NCBI GenBank assembly: GCA_027605045.1
Contig: JAQFWX010000126.1
Span: 35,658 to 99,657, forward strand
DNA: 64,000 nucleotides
Direction of reading: 5' to 3'
From: Phallus indusiatus
Lineage: Eukaryota; Basidiomycota; Agaricomycetes; Phallales; Phallaceae
Part shown: piece by piece, positions 50,383 to 61,729 of the stretch
How the letters are laid out: the number at the start of each line of letters is the position of its first letter
Position numbering within the stretch: position 1 is the first letter of the stretch
The notes under the pieces: generated by a model
What the model saw: the letters and a program-made list of their open reading frames with translations, nothing else
What the model was told of the DNA's origin: nothing
Database searches by the model: none
Position numbers and translations under genes: made by a program

Positions 50383-52737
50383 ATGTCAATGAACGACCCA
50401 GACAAGAAAGCTGATTCCTTTGACGGCACCTCTAGTCACCATGACTCGACCTCTCCGTCTGAACTTACGATATGGCAAAAGGTGAGTAACTCATTTCTCG
50501 TTTTGGGAGTGCGACACAGGCTAAAACAAACGCCCCACCCCCTTTCTCCACCCCTACGATAACTATGTATGTAGCTGAATCCACTCCGACCAGTCAATGT
50601 CAAGCACAGCAGCCCATTGGAGAAGGGTATCGTCCGCAAGTATGATTTACGAATTATGCCAATCTTGAGTCTGGTTTATCTTTTCGCTTATCTGGATCGC
50701 ACCAACTTGGGTACGTTCTCTTCTTATTACCCGGTCGCAAAATTTCCCAGATTTACCATCAACAATACAGGAAATGCTCGTCTTCAGGGTCTTCCCCAGG
50801 ACGTCCTCCACGGCGACCCAACGGGAAAATTGTTCGATTGGGTTAATTCAGCCTTTTTCTTCAGCTATATTCTTGTTCAAGTACCCGCTACTATTACCAT
50901 GAAAAAATTCAATCCTCGCTTCTGGATCGGATGCATGGCTATGGGTAAGTTTTTTTGCTTCTAGTAAATTACGTCCAACCCTTAACTTCAAGGCAGGTTG
51001 GTCGGTTTGCTCGACCCTGATGGCTGCCTCTTTCAACTTTGCGGGTATGATCGTGTGTCGTGTCGGACTGGGTGCATTTGAAGCTGGCTTTTCCCCTGCT
51101 ATCCCTCTATACTTCTGTAAGACCTCATTATTTCTCTTATCACCCTCGTTTTTCCTAATTTCAATTGTTCAGCCTTTTTCTACACTAGGGAGGAAATTGG
51201 TATTCGGCTTGCATACTGGTTCGCTTTCGCAGCCGTCGCCGGCGCTTGCGGTGGTATAATCGCCTTCGGTATTCAACAAGCTGATTTAATCGGGCCGTTA
51301 CATGGCCACAATTGGAAGTTGTTGTTTATCGTAGAAGGTAAGATAAGAACTTTTGATTTGCTCTAAAGGCGGAATTGAACAAATTCCAGGTATTCCGTCA
51401 TTCGTCCTCGGGATAATTACTATCGCTTTTCTTCCACCCCGTCCTGAAACTACCAGGATACTCGATGATGGTCCTGAGCGCGACTTTGCTGTGGAACGAA
51501 TGACTCGTGGCACTCAAGCCGAGGTAGCAGGAACAATAAACAAACGTAAGTTCTATTCAATTTCTCTTGCATTCTCGGAGATTAATCTGGCAAAACTAGA
51601 CCACATTACTATGGCTTTCACCGACTGGAAAGTATACGTGGGTGGTGTTATTTACTTCGGGCTGAATGCGGCCTTGGCGTCGACCTCCGCATTCTTGCCA
51701 ACGATTATCAAGGTATGTAATTCAATGAAATGAAAATGCTCGATTGCATACTGAATACCGTAAAGACTTTTGGGTTTAGTACGTGTCAATTATCATGGCG
51801 TATACAAAGAAACTTACAAGCCATCTCTTTCCCTTAGCCGATGCCAATGCACAGCTATTGACTATTCCGCCATACGCATGTGCTTCTATCTTTTTGGTCC
51901 TAATATTATTCATTTCCGACCGGCTTCAATCTCGTGGTATCTTTTGTATTCTAAATGCCTTAATTGCCGGAACCGGCTACCTGTGAGTTCACTACCCTTA
52001 CCCGTAACGAACATTCCACTGACCACTATTACCACTGTTATAGAATCTCACTTGTGTCGCTGAAAATGAACACGCTCGTTACTTTGCCGTGTTCTGTATC
52101 ACTTCAGGAACTTACACGCACAGTATGTTCCAACCATTTTATTCTGTCGATATCTTACTCAATGCTATTTCAGTTGGTTGCATTCTTGCATGGTACGTTC
52201 ATAATCTTGGTACCGAAACCAAGAAGGCCACAGGAATGCCTCTTTTCATGGCCATTGGACAATGCGGGAGTGTACTTGGATCACATCTTTTCCCTTCCAC
52301 TGAGGGGCCACGCTATCTGTATGTTTTCCGCTGAATATCTGTTGGCATTAACTAATATGCTTTCATTACACAGTAAAGGATTTGCTGGTAAATTTCTCGG
52401 AGATCACTCAACTTAATAACTTTAGAGCTGACATGTCGGTTTAGTAAATTGCGCTTTGTCGTACCTGACTGGAGTTTGCGCCCTTATTCTGACGGTAAGC
52501 AAGGGAGAGAGAGAGATGCCCCTTCTCATAGTGCTTATTCACTTCATCTTCAGATATACTATCGTCGTGAAAACAAGCGTCGTGATCGTGTATATGGCCC
52601 AGTTGACCCAGACGCCAAGATTGACACCAGCGAATTAGCTGACGAGGTGCGTGTTGACCTACCCCCTTATCACAATATTCAGGGATTTAACTCATTTGTG
52701 CCAATTTTAGACACCATCTTTCAGGTATCTTCCGTAG
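50383..52737 (+). CDS. ACS-family MFS permease (allantoate/nicotinate-type); one base missing at a splice junction
   Basis: Fifteen exons from 50383 to 52737 encode about 509 residues. Landmarks: VRKYDLRIMPILSLVYLFAYLDRTNLGNARLQGL (helix 1, anion:cation symporter signature), FFFSYILVQVPA, GLGAFEAGFSPAIPLYF, FFYTREEIGIRLAYWFAFAA, TFGFTDANAQLLTIPPYA, ENEHARYFAVF, and the C-terminus TPSFRYLP. This pattern is typical of fungal Dal5/Tna1-like permeases. Microexons of 13 nt (51766-51778) and 14 nt (52374-52387) are required. The exon sum is one base short of a full frame. The junction at 51982/51983 reads CT|GTGAGT, where CTG|GTGAGT would restore the frame. The substrate is unknown. Confidence 0.82.
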
Positions 52738-53348
52738 TTGTTTGTAATGATGATGCTTTGCGTGTAGATTATGTATTTTTATGATTAACGATTGAGTTGA
52801 CATCTCTGTTCCAAGTGTGTAGACGCCCTTTCAATCTTCGACAACTTGACTCTTTTCTTTGCAACTGAAGACTGCCGATATATTGTTAAGACCAGCGCCC
52901 TCTATTCATTACTTGTCCCCTGACTTTTCCAGCTGCTCTCATTCAGGCATTCAGGACAATGATGATGTCATTCGTTCACGGAGCATTCGGCCCTAAAGGT
53001 TTTCCGCTAAAATTTTCAACTTGGATTCTTCGCGCCAAAATATAATGATTCTTGAGCCAGGTGTCATGGCATATCCTTCTGCTATGACAATGGGTATTGG
53101 TATTGCAATTTAGCCGAGCGCGCGGGGTACCAATTCAAAACAAGATCAACACGCAGGCAAAGGCATTTTTTGTCGGGTTACCGATTGGTCACACGCTAGC
53201 TTGACTGCCATCAAACAGCGAGCAGTTAGCAACCCTCTCTCTTCGCTTCCTCCACGTTCTATAAGCCCACTAGGTCGTACCATTCGTTTAGTTCCCACAA
53301 CACTCTCTTGATTTTTTCCTTTCCTTTTCCAAGGTCAACCTACTGACC
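52738..53348 (+). other. Intergenic region
   Basis: 611 bp between two same-strand genes, with no gene or repeat recognised. It contains the promoter of the expansin-like gene by position. Confidence 0.45.
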
Positions 53349-54281
53349 ATGTTCCGCTCTCTTTTGTTTACTTGCCTGCTCCCGCTTATTGTACTGGGAC
53401 ATGAAAATTTCGGACGTATGTCTCGTCGACGAGCTCATTCTCGAGCTTTGGAGAAACGGGAACGTGCTACATATTATTCGACAGGCCTGTCAGTTGTTTT
53501 TTCCTCTCCCAATATCATATTTTAATGATGTATTGCGTTATTAGAGGTGCATGCGGAATAACGAACTCGGATACCGATTACATCGTGGCCATGAATACTG
53601 CAGTACGTAAAAATCAACTTTTTTTTTGACTCGTACTGACATGAATTACTAGCAATTCGCTGGCGGCTCGGTTTGCTTCAAGTCAATTACCATCTCATTC
53701 GGAGGAAATCGACCTCGGCTCAAGTTACTGATGAAGTATGCCTGGACATTCTCTTACGCTCTACCTCTAATCCACTGATCCCCATCGATTTTCATAGTGT
53801 CCCGGCTGTCCTTATGGAGGTATTGATATGTCTCCTGGCCTGTTCGAATTCTTTTCTCCTCTGTCCGCTGGAGTTCTTGACGTAGACTGGTCGTTTGCTG
53901 GTGCAGCTCCGGCTCCATCTCCTTCGCCCGCGCCACCTCCACCTCCACCCCCACCCCCACCACCTCCGCCATCATCTTCGACCCCTCCTCCTCCACCACC
54001 CTCGTCGTCACCGCCACCTGTCCCCAACAAGCTCGTCCACAAGTAGTGTCCCGTCTAGCAGCGCCACAAGTTCATCATCTTCAAGCTCTTCAACCAGCAG
54101 TGCAAGCTCTAGTACGTCCACTAATTCCAGTACAACGACAAGCAATAGCGGCACATCGACCTCAGCAGCAGCTACAAGCACACCAACTCCAGTCCCACTA
54201 TCTACGAGCGGCAACAACTTGGGAATCATTGGTGCCTACGTAATAGACATCGGCAAACTCGTGGTTCAACCTGGTGCTTAA
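53349..54281 (+). CDS. Expansin-like secreted protein (DPBB fold) with Pro/Ser stalk; frameshifted
   Basis: Exons 53349-53488, 53545-53602, 53653-53735 and from 53798. A signal peptide (LLFTCLLPLIVLG) precedes a double-psi beta-barrel domain: ATYYSTGLGACG, GGSVCFKSITISFGGK, QVTDECPGCPYGGIDMSPGLF, VDWSF. Such DPBB proteins are small secreted wall-associated proteins related to expansin domain 1 and RlpA. The frame needs one extra A at 53706-53708 to read GKSTSAQVTDE. A Pro tract (about 53905-54020) is followed in another frame by a Ser/Thr-rich stalk and a C-terminal LGIIGAYVIDIGKLVV typical of the family. A second shift therefore lies near 54020-54045. As read, the protein ends at 54046. Confidence 0.72.
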
Positions 54282-54737
54282 AAAAGCTTGGGAAAGAACC
54301 ATATATACCATTTTACGTGATATAGTTATTTTGTTAGATCTATCACGGACAGGATTACCTTTTGCTTCAAGTACTTCCCCCTTTTTTCCCTCCGTTTTCT
54401 TTTGGATAACCGTGCCCTCTACCGTACACTGTTTTCCATTCTCACAATCCGATAGTGCATATACTATTAATGTACGGCAGAAAGGCAGCTCATAAATATA
54501 TTTATTATGCTTTAATAATAATTACCGCCGTCTGCGCATTCTATAATTATTTTCATACCGCGGATGTAACCATGTTTACAATTCTACTAATCACATGCGG
54601 GCTAAATTTAATACACATCTTTCAAAGCCTACACATTACGCGACGATTGGTACCCAGCCAGAACTTGGGTAATTGAACGTTGTAATGGAAGAAAGATAGA
54701 ATTTGTTGATTCTGAGTTACATTGCATGCTCCAGCAA
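54282..54737 (+). other. Convergent intergenic region
   Basis: 456 bp of AT-rich sequence between the expansin-like gene and the first F-box gene. Only 3' UTR-like sequence is seen. Confidence 0.4.
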
Positions 54738-56393
54738 CTAAAACCTTGCCTGGCAGAAATGAACAAAGTCCGGATTGTTCAACAGTTCCATAACAACGTT
54801 TCGGATCCGTAAAATATTGTTAACACGACATCCAACAGAAATCTCCCCAAAACCTGCGCGACTAGGAGACCCTTCAGGCAAAGGCATAGCGCTAACAAAT
54901 TTAGCATTGGGAAACAAACAAGTCAAGGCGAGTACCGTTCCAACCTCGTCTCCGCCCATTATGCTGGTAAAATCTCCGCTGGACATGTCGATGAAATCGG
55001 TCAAGAAAAACTTTTCAAAGAGTATAGAGGTTTAATTCCGGAAGTTTTCATCCGCCGACGGAGGTCATCTATATTATCCTCTGTTAGCATAAAAGAGAGT
55101 CGTAAAGATTGTATGGGACAACGATGTAAAGAAGCGATTCCATTGAGACTGATAAGTCTGCCTTCATTTTCGTAAATTGAAAGATGAGTGAGGTTTCGCC
55201 ATTTTCTACTCATAAGTTCGAGTGTCTCATCGTTGACATTGAAACTGATGTCTGGTCCCAAATACAGCTCCTTCAAGTTGGAAAATGCGAGTAACGAATC
55301 CATAAAGACGGTAAGATCGAATGAACCGTTCACGTCCAACAACTCTATCGTCTTCTTGCGAAAGCAGACAAACGAGTTGGTAAAAGTTGTGATGTTGATC
55401 GATGGGACCTTCGGGAGAATTTGAGAAGGAAATTCTCATTTGAAGAGACGGAATACAGTTATAATGTTCCAGATAAGTCAAGATGGTAGGTGACTTCAGA
55501 CTTTGAATGGTCAGGGATTCTAGACTTGGGAAGAGCGTAGCTTGTTCGGGTTCGGGAGCTCGAGGGTCGGACGGATCAGTATTAATATCGTGTAGCTCCA
55601 GAGAACGAAGATTCGAAAAAGAGAAATATGGAGTACGTCCTTAGTGAGAATTAGACTGACATCATTGAATTGCCACCCGGAACGCTCGACAGCAAGGTTA
55701 TTACTGCATTATGATAATCATGCAGCCAGTCGCCCGAAAGTTCTGGAGCTTGTAGATGCAGCTTTCTGAGTCCCATAAGCCGACCGTCCGAGATGATAGA
55801 AAGGGCACTAGAAACGAAGAGAAGGCCAGACTCAAACGGTTCAGCCCGGTCACTTCCAATGTGAAGCTCCTCCAGAGATGGGGGAGGAGCAAGTTCGCGA
55901 TTAGAGGCAATTCTTCGATGTTGGCAACGTCGTTCCAAACAAGGCATCGAAGTTTCGGAAGGATACATGGCGATTCCGATCCTCGATCGTAAAGTTTCAG
56001 GGAGGTGAGGATTTGTTGCATACCAAGATTGAAAGACCGCCGGAGCGTCCTGACTCGACACGCATATGGATTGACACGATACCAATGTTTGGGAAAGAGA
56101 GGTGTCACGATATTCTGGAATTGCATGAATGAACTCTCGCCTAACACGTGAATCTTATACAAGCGTACAATTTTTTTCTTATATACCCACTCGTCATCTT
56201 CGTAAACTTGCTCCTCCGTCGTCGTCGTAGGGAATAAAGACAGAAGGGCCTTGAAAGGGATATCATTCCATAATACATCTAGAGCAGCAGCTCCGATAAA
56301 CTTGTTTAGACGACTTGCTCGAGCCAAATCCGCATTTGATTCGACCAGAGTAAATATTCTCCACAAGATTTCCGGAGCTGTTATTTGGTTCAT
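54738..56393 (-). CDS. F-box/LRR protein, paralogue 1, multiple frame breaks
   Basis: Begins with an F-box (PEILWRIFTLVESNADLARASRLNKF, LDVLWNDIPF), as in the neighbouring paralogue. Leucine-rich segments follow in several frames on the same strand: SPCILPKLRCLVWND, then SLEELHIGSDRAEPF, SNLRSLELHDIN, SNLKELYLGPDISF, NLTHLSIYENEGRL, and an end (DEVGTVLALTCLFPNAKFV) homologous to the C-terminus of paralogue 2. Shifts at a five-base G run (55880-55884) and an A run (55006-55010) are each corrected by one extra base. Others, near 55450 and 55630, are less clear and may involve introns. F-box proteins supply substrates to SCF ubiquitin ligases. Whether this copy is a pseudogene or an assembly artefact is open. 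Confidence 0.6.
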
Positions 56394-56853
56394 TTTGTTA
56401 GATGATTTGAGTACAATGTTATGCGTAGAGGTACGAGAAGGAGAAACTGACCTGGCTTAAATTAGAGAGACCGCATGTTAAAGGCATGTTATGCTTCGCC
56501 AAATGAATACACATAAGACGTAATGATCGAAATACTTTTAAACTTACATAATTCTTGAAAGTTTCAAAAGAGGATAGCGCGTGTGGTGGGCGGCATTTCG
56601 TTACACAGCTGGGATGATAGGAGTTTGGCAGTTGAATCGATATCGATTTACACTCAGAACTTTGCTAAGATTATCGTGATTTTATAGATGAACGACGGAC
56701 CGAGTGGTCTTTAGCGCTTTACGTTAGATCTGGCAAAGAGGCATCAAGTCTGGAACCGACATGGTTCCGCCTAGTCCTATTATTTTGTGAACCGCTTGAA
56801 CATATACATGTAATCACGCGTTCGTGATTGTGAAGATCGTGGAGCGAGTCTTT
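56394..56853 (+). other. Spacer between the two F-box genes
   Basis: 460 bp containing the promoter of paralogue 1 (minus strand) and the 3' end of paralogue 2. No other signal. Confidence 0.4.
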
Positions 56854-58555
56854 TTACGTTCGAACCTGGGCCATAACAATATCCCGCACAGCCTTCATTC
56901 CCTCTCTAACCTCCTCCCACCGCTCCGCCATCGGAGTGTTACCCTCGATTGCTCCAGATGATTCTTCCGGCAAGACCAATTCCGCCCTTGGGAAGCAAAC
57001 TTGAAAAAGAAACGCGGTGCCGACGGCGCAACCCACTTCAATTGTCGATTTGTTTATGTGCATTCTTTCCAAACAAAGGCAGGACGCAGCAGGCCCTTGG
57101 GAAATATCCGTCTTGCCAAAGAATTGTGCCAAGTCGCTTTTCCGGATAGCAAAAGAAAGATGTACATACTGCAATGTAGGACAATTGGCGAGGTTTGTGA
57201 ACCCCTTGATCGATAATTTGTTAGCAGGATTTTCGCCTAAGTATAAGATTTGGAGATGGGGCCATGACTGAACAATATTTCGTACATCGTTGTCTGTGAA
57301 TTCGACTTGGAATGGGATCTGAAGAAAAAGATAGCGGATATCCGGACACCGGAAGAGTGGTCTGAATGTGGTGCGGAAACGGATGCTGGATTCGGGAGCT
57401 GGCAAGAATCTTGACAAGGATTCATTGCTAACTCGCAAACCGAACGTTTTGAGGGTGCGTCGAGAATTGGTTAGTATATGAACCAGCCAGGCAAGATCAT
57501 CTTCGGATGGCATAAGGTCAACCTCCGTGTGGAATTCGTAGAGTGGTATGCAGGAGTACTGAAACAACATCATCGTGATCCTGGAGAGAGACTTGAGCTG
57601 TCTAAGAGATAGACATTCTAAAGCGGGAAATGGTGCGGGATTGTTGTTATGGCTTGTGGCTGCATCGGCATTGTCTTCCTCGAGCATATCTTCTATCTCT
57701 TCTTGACAAGTGATCTGATACAACCGGAGATAGCGTAGTCGCGAAAGACGACCAACTCGTCGTAATATTCCCGGAGTGAGGATAATGTCTATTTCGACCA
57801 AGTAATCCCCTAAACCATGGTCGAAGAAAGCTTCACACGCAGTGCAATAATCCTCCAATATGTCGGGAATGTGGGTGGCCGTCGACTCCGACTGTGTTTC
57901 AAACGTTCGGGTGGGGATAGGCAAATACAAATTTTGAAGGTGAATTTTCCTTGTTAGGAGAACGTTTAGAGGTGACAGCATGGATGACTCATAGGAGTTC
58001 TCCAGTGTATTATCGGATGAAATAGATTGGGTATCGCGCAAATTGAGCACTTGTAATGTAGGAGCGAAGAATATTATAAGAAGAGGTAATTCGTCTGTGT
58101 GTCCATTGTTCCAGATTAAATTCCGCAAAAATGGGAAGATTACAGGATCTTGACGGTGAATAGCTGAGACTGCGACCAGCTCTGCGAGGTTGAATACCGA
58201 ACTACGCCGCAATGTTCGTACGCGTAGGGCATAGGTTTTGATTCTGTCAAGATGTGAAAGTGATAATGACACTCCAGGGAAGTTCTGATTAAGGAAGAAT
58301 ATGAAAATTACTCAGTGTCTTTCAAAACGGGGTTTACGGCAGAATCCTGACCTTCACTTGAGCATCACCAAAAGGGGCCAGCTCTTGTCGAAACAAATAA
58401 AGATATGTATCCAGAGTAATATCATTCCAAAGCGTGTCCAATGCTACTTTGCTCACTAGTTTGTTGACCCGAGCTAAAGAGTACAGATCCCCGTTGTCTT
58501 CAACCAGCGAAGAGATCCTCGTTACAATATCGTTTGAGCTGAATATACGATGCAT
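56854..58555 (-). CDS. F-box/LRR protein, paralogue 2, intact
   Basis: Two exons (58352-58555, 56854-58284) give 544 residues in an unbroken frame. The N-terminal F-box reads FSSNDIVTRISSLVEDNGDL, LARVNKLVSKVALDTLWNDI. Irregular leucine-rich repeats follow through the rest (LQVLNLRDTQ, RLRYLRLYQI, ALECLSLRQLKSL, HLQILYLGENP). The end, VGTAFLFQVCFPRAELVLPE, aligns with the end of paralogue 1. Basidiomycete genomes contain many such F-box genes. A role as SCF substrate receptor is expected from the family; the target is unknown. Confidence 0.82.
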
Positions 58556-59336
58556 AATGGGGAAAAAGGCGTCGGTGGAGCGTAATAAGCGAAGGGAGAA
58601 AATGATAACATTGTTATCTGACGATTATATATATATTCGTTCACGTTATGGTTGTATTGCAGGGGGATGGTGGCACGACACCGTCACAGAAGCCGCATTG
58701 CAGCATACGCAAGGTCAAGGCATGTTTAGCGTGCACACAAAGTGCTGAATGGAATAAGATCATGAATCAACAAATTGATCAGATACGCACTCATAACTTG
58801 TAGTTAAATCCTGATGACGGGCTCACCATGGTGTTATGAGAAAATATTGCTGTAACGTCAGCTCTGTTGTTATAATCTTGTTTGGTGATTTGAATCCTTT
58901 TATTTAACCTTTAGATTGTTTCGACTGTATCTGTTCTCAAAAAGGTCTTGAGGCGTCGTTTGTTTATCCTGATTCACAATCCGGAAGCCGAGTTTCAAGC
59001 TATAGGCAATCGTTTCGGACAAACAATCCCAAGTTTCAAGCTTCAGGACGCTTTCGGTGCCGGCAATCCCGGGATTATCAAATTGAGCAGTATGATCCGT
59101 GGTTTCGACCAATGCAAGAACGTAGTTCTGAGGTATATATGTAAAATACACTGATATGCTTTTCCAAACAAAAAAATGAGATATCCGGTATACAAGATGA
59201 TGAGACACAAAACCAATGCGAGAGTGCAAGAAAAAAAGAGAAACGAATTAGCAGTGAGAGAACAGCAATTACAGAATAGCACAACAGATCGATAACATAG
59301 GGGTCTCAAATGCGGCCGTGGGTGGCTTCTAATGTT
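58556..59336 (+). other. Intergenic region
   Basis: 781 bp between two minus-strand genes: the promoter of F-box paralogue 2 on the left and the 3' UTR of the next gene on the right. Several short frames without domain signal. Confidence 0.4.
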
Positions 59337-60798
59337 TTACGTATATCCAACAGCGTTTCCTAAATATAGGTTTAATCGGTTGAATAGGTAAAAATGCTCA
59401 GAACGTACTGCCATTAATGCTTGTCGACCTTCATCTCGGACTTCCTTCCATTTGGATTGGTATCTGTGCATCAACTCTCCCCAATTAAGAGAGCTGGCGT
59501 CTACTGGCACTTTTCCCGATCTTACAAGACCCTTTAGCAAGACGCAACCGCTGATCCATTCGACTTCATCGTCTTCCCACATAGAGTCATTGGCCAAAGT
59601 TTCGGCTAACCAAGAGTTCTCCATCAATCCCATTTCTAGAGCTGCTGCGTGAATACGCGCCCAAAGTACATGATCGCGTCGTCTTTGTCTATCGAGATTC
59701 AAGCGAGTAATTTCTTCCTGAATGTCGTGAGGATGATGGTGAAACGGCGTTAATGGTATCCACACGGAATGTTTCCGGATGGCATAGTGGAGTAGATGTC
59801 GGCCTAAAATTGGACCAGAATACACCTTATAGACCATCGTACGAGGCCATAAGTTTATGCCTGCTGAATAGCGGCGCAATATGTGATGAATTGGGTCACC
59901 GAGATCCATAGGAACCATGGTAGGGTTGGTGGTTATCAATACCACCGCAGCAAACATGGCGTTTATGATATCAGGTGGCTCGGGACAAAGCTGCATGGAT
60001 GTTGCAATATCTTCATCGGGACAATTGTGACTTAATATTGAATCGCGTAGTGCAGCGGCATATGGGGAAAGCACTGAGGTTGGCTGGGTGTTGGTATAGT
60101 GAGTGAGGGGCTGAGGAACGGGTACCGGGGGAGGGACGGGCGGCGGAACGTAGTGAGTAGGCGGTGGTGGCGGCGGCGGCGGCTGAGACTGCGGTTGCGG
60201 CTGCGGTTGCGGTGGAGGTTGAGGTGGTTGCTGTTGTGTTTGAGGTTGGTAGCGAACTGGGACTGTAACTGTTCATTTTGTTTCGAGTTAATTGGATGGC
60301 GGTGAGGAAGGATTCAAATGACGTACTTTGGGAAGCAGCAGCGGCATGGGTTTGTTGTTCGATATTAGGCACGGTTAAATACGCCGTCGAGGGACGTTCA
60401 GCTTCTAGGAGGTGTTTAAGCACAAGATACGGGATATGACAATATGATGACTATGGGATGATCATAAACTAACTCTTCATGAGCTGATGCCTTTTTCTCG
60501 CTTCTTTGCCTCTTGCTGATGTATTTTTAAACCAAGTGTAGATTTGCTAGGTTGTTTTGTTTTGTGAATAATCGCAGATAGAGCAAACGATAAAAGGCTG
60601 CCCTGTGTGTGTACTCACCTCTTTCATTGTCGTTTCCTTTTCACCGTCAGGAACGCCCCATTTCTCAATATACTTGTTGGCCATTTCAAGGGCGTATTTT
60701 TTTGCATCTCCTCTGACATTTCCACCTGCACGGTTTTCATATTCTCCCAGATGTGCACGCAGCCATGTTAGTTGTTCGTCAGTATGTTTGGATTTCAT
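59337..60798 (-). CDS. Pro/Gln-rich protein with homeodomain-like N-terminal segment
   Basis: Four exons (60619-60798, 60474-60546, 60327-60404, 59337-60268) give 420 residues, all phases consistent. The N-terminal 85 residues are helical and charged (HTDEQLTWLRAHLGEYEN, YALEMANKYIEKWGVP). They end in QIYTWFKNTSARGKEARKR, reminiscent of a homeodomain recognition helix (WFxNxxARxKxxRK). A Pro/Gln tract follows (about residues 115-170; repeated CCG/CAA codons). A globular C-terminal half is then seen with RYSAGINLWPRTMVYK and NSWLAETLANDSMWEDDEVEW. I do not recognise a named family. Similar lineage-specific proteins exist in Agaricomycetes. A DNA-binding role is a suggestion only. Confidence 0.7.
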
Positions 60799-61729
60799 AA
60801 GTACGAGAGACTAGTATCCCACAGGTGATGACTGTGATGAACCGGGATATGACTAAATTCAATCTCCGCCGGCGATTGCCGCAACGTGCACTGCAATTCA
60901 AATCACCCAAATTAAACCTGCGGCTTGTCTGGTTTTGTTTATTATTTATGACTGCATTTTCGACATTACAACATATGCTGGTTTCCCAGCCGGATGTACC
61001 AGAAGAATTTCGTTGTTTTTCCTTTTCTTTTCCTGGCTCTGGCTCTGGCTCAAAACCGTAAACGTGCGATGCGCGGCGTACTCCCTGACATGATCATCCC
61101 AGCTCATCGTCATCCTCATACTTACAGGATTACCTCGGCCTCATAAATTGTGAACTTCATTCGTAATCCACTCGGGTCGTTAGATTCCGCGCAAACACGA
61201 ATATTATTGTATCTACTGTTTAAACCCTTCAGCAATGATCCGTATCCTGTTGGCTGATTATTGAGTACGCTAGTCACCCGATCAACGGTCGGGTTTTGAC
61301 GTTCATTCCGTGGTCGTATCTCCTTGGTATCTTCTTTCCATCCTGGCTCATCCCCAAATTTCTCGAAAACAGTAGCCGATCATCAGAACGCTCGTTGGAT
61401 CTGAATACGTTTGGAGGTTTAACAACGCCTATGTTTGCACCTCTCGGCAGTCACAGAATCGCAACTATGCACACACTAACACATCGTCTTTCTGCAGTAA
61501 ATTGTCTTGAGAATTCGAGAAGCTTATTGTCCGTGGACTACGTTGCTAGATGTTCCGTCTGTTCCGTTCTATGCTGTCCATTAAATACTCATGTTGAGCA
61601 CACAAAACACTACTCGAGAAGTAGTATTCGATTGGTATTCGACGTGTTCAGTGTCATGACGTCGATCATTATGTCATCCAAAAACATGCCAATCTCCCCC
61701 TCAATCAATCTTTACTAGCTTTACAGCTC
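60799..61729 (+). other. Bidirectional upstream region
   Basis: 931 bp between divergent starts. A Gly/Ser-coding GGCTCT repeat near 61030-61055 and short frames only. No gene is supported. Confidence 0.45.
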
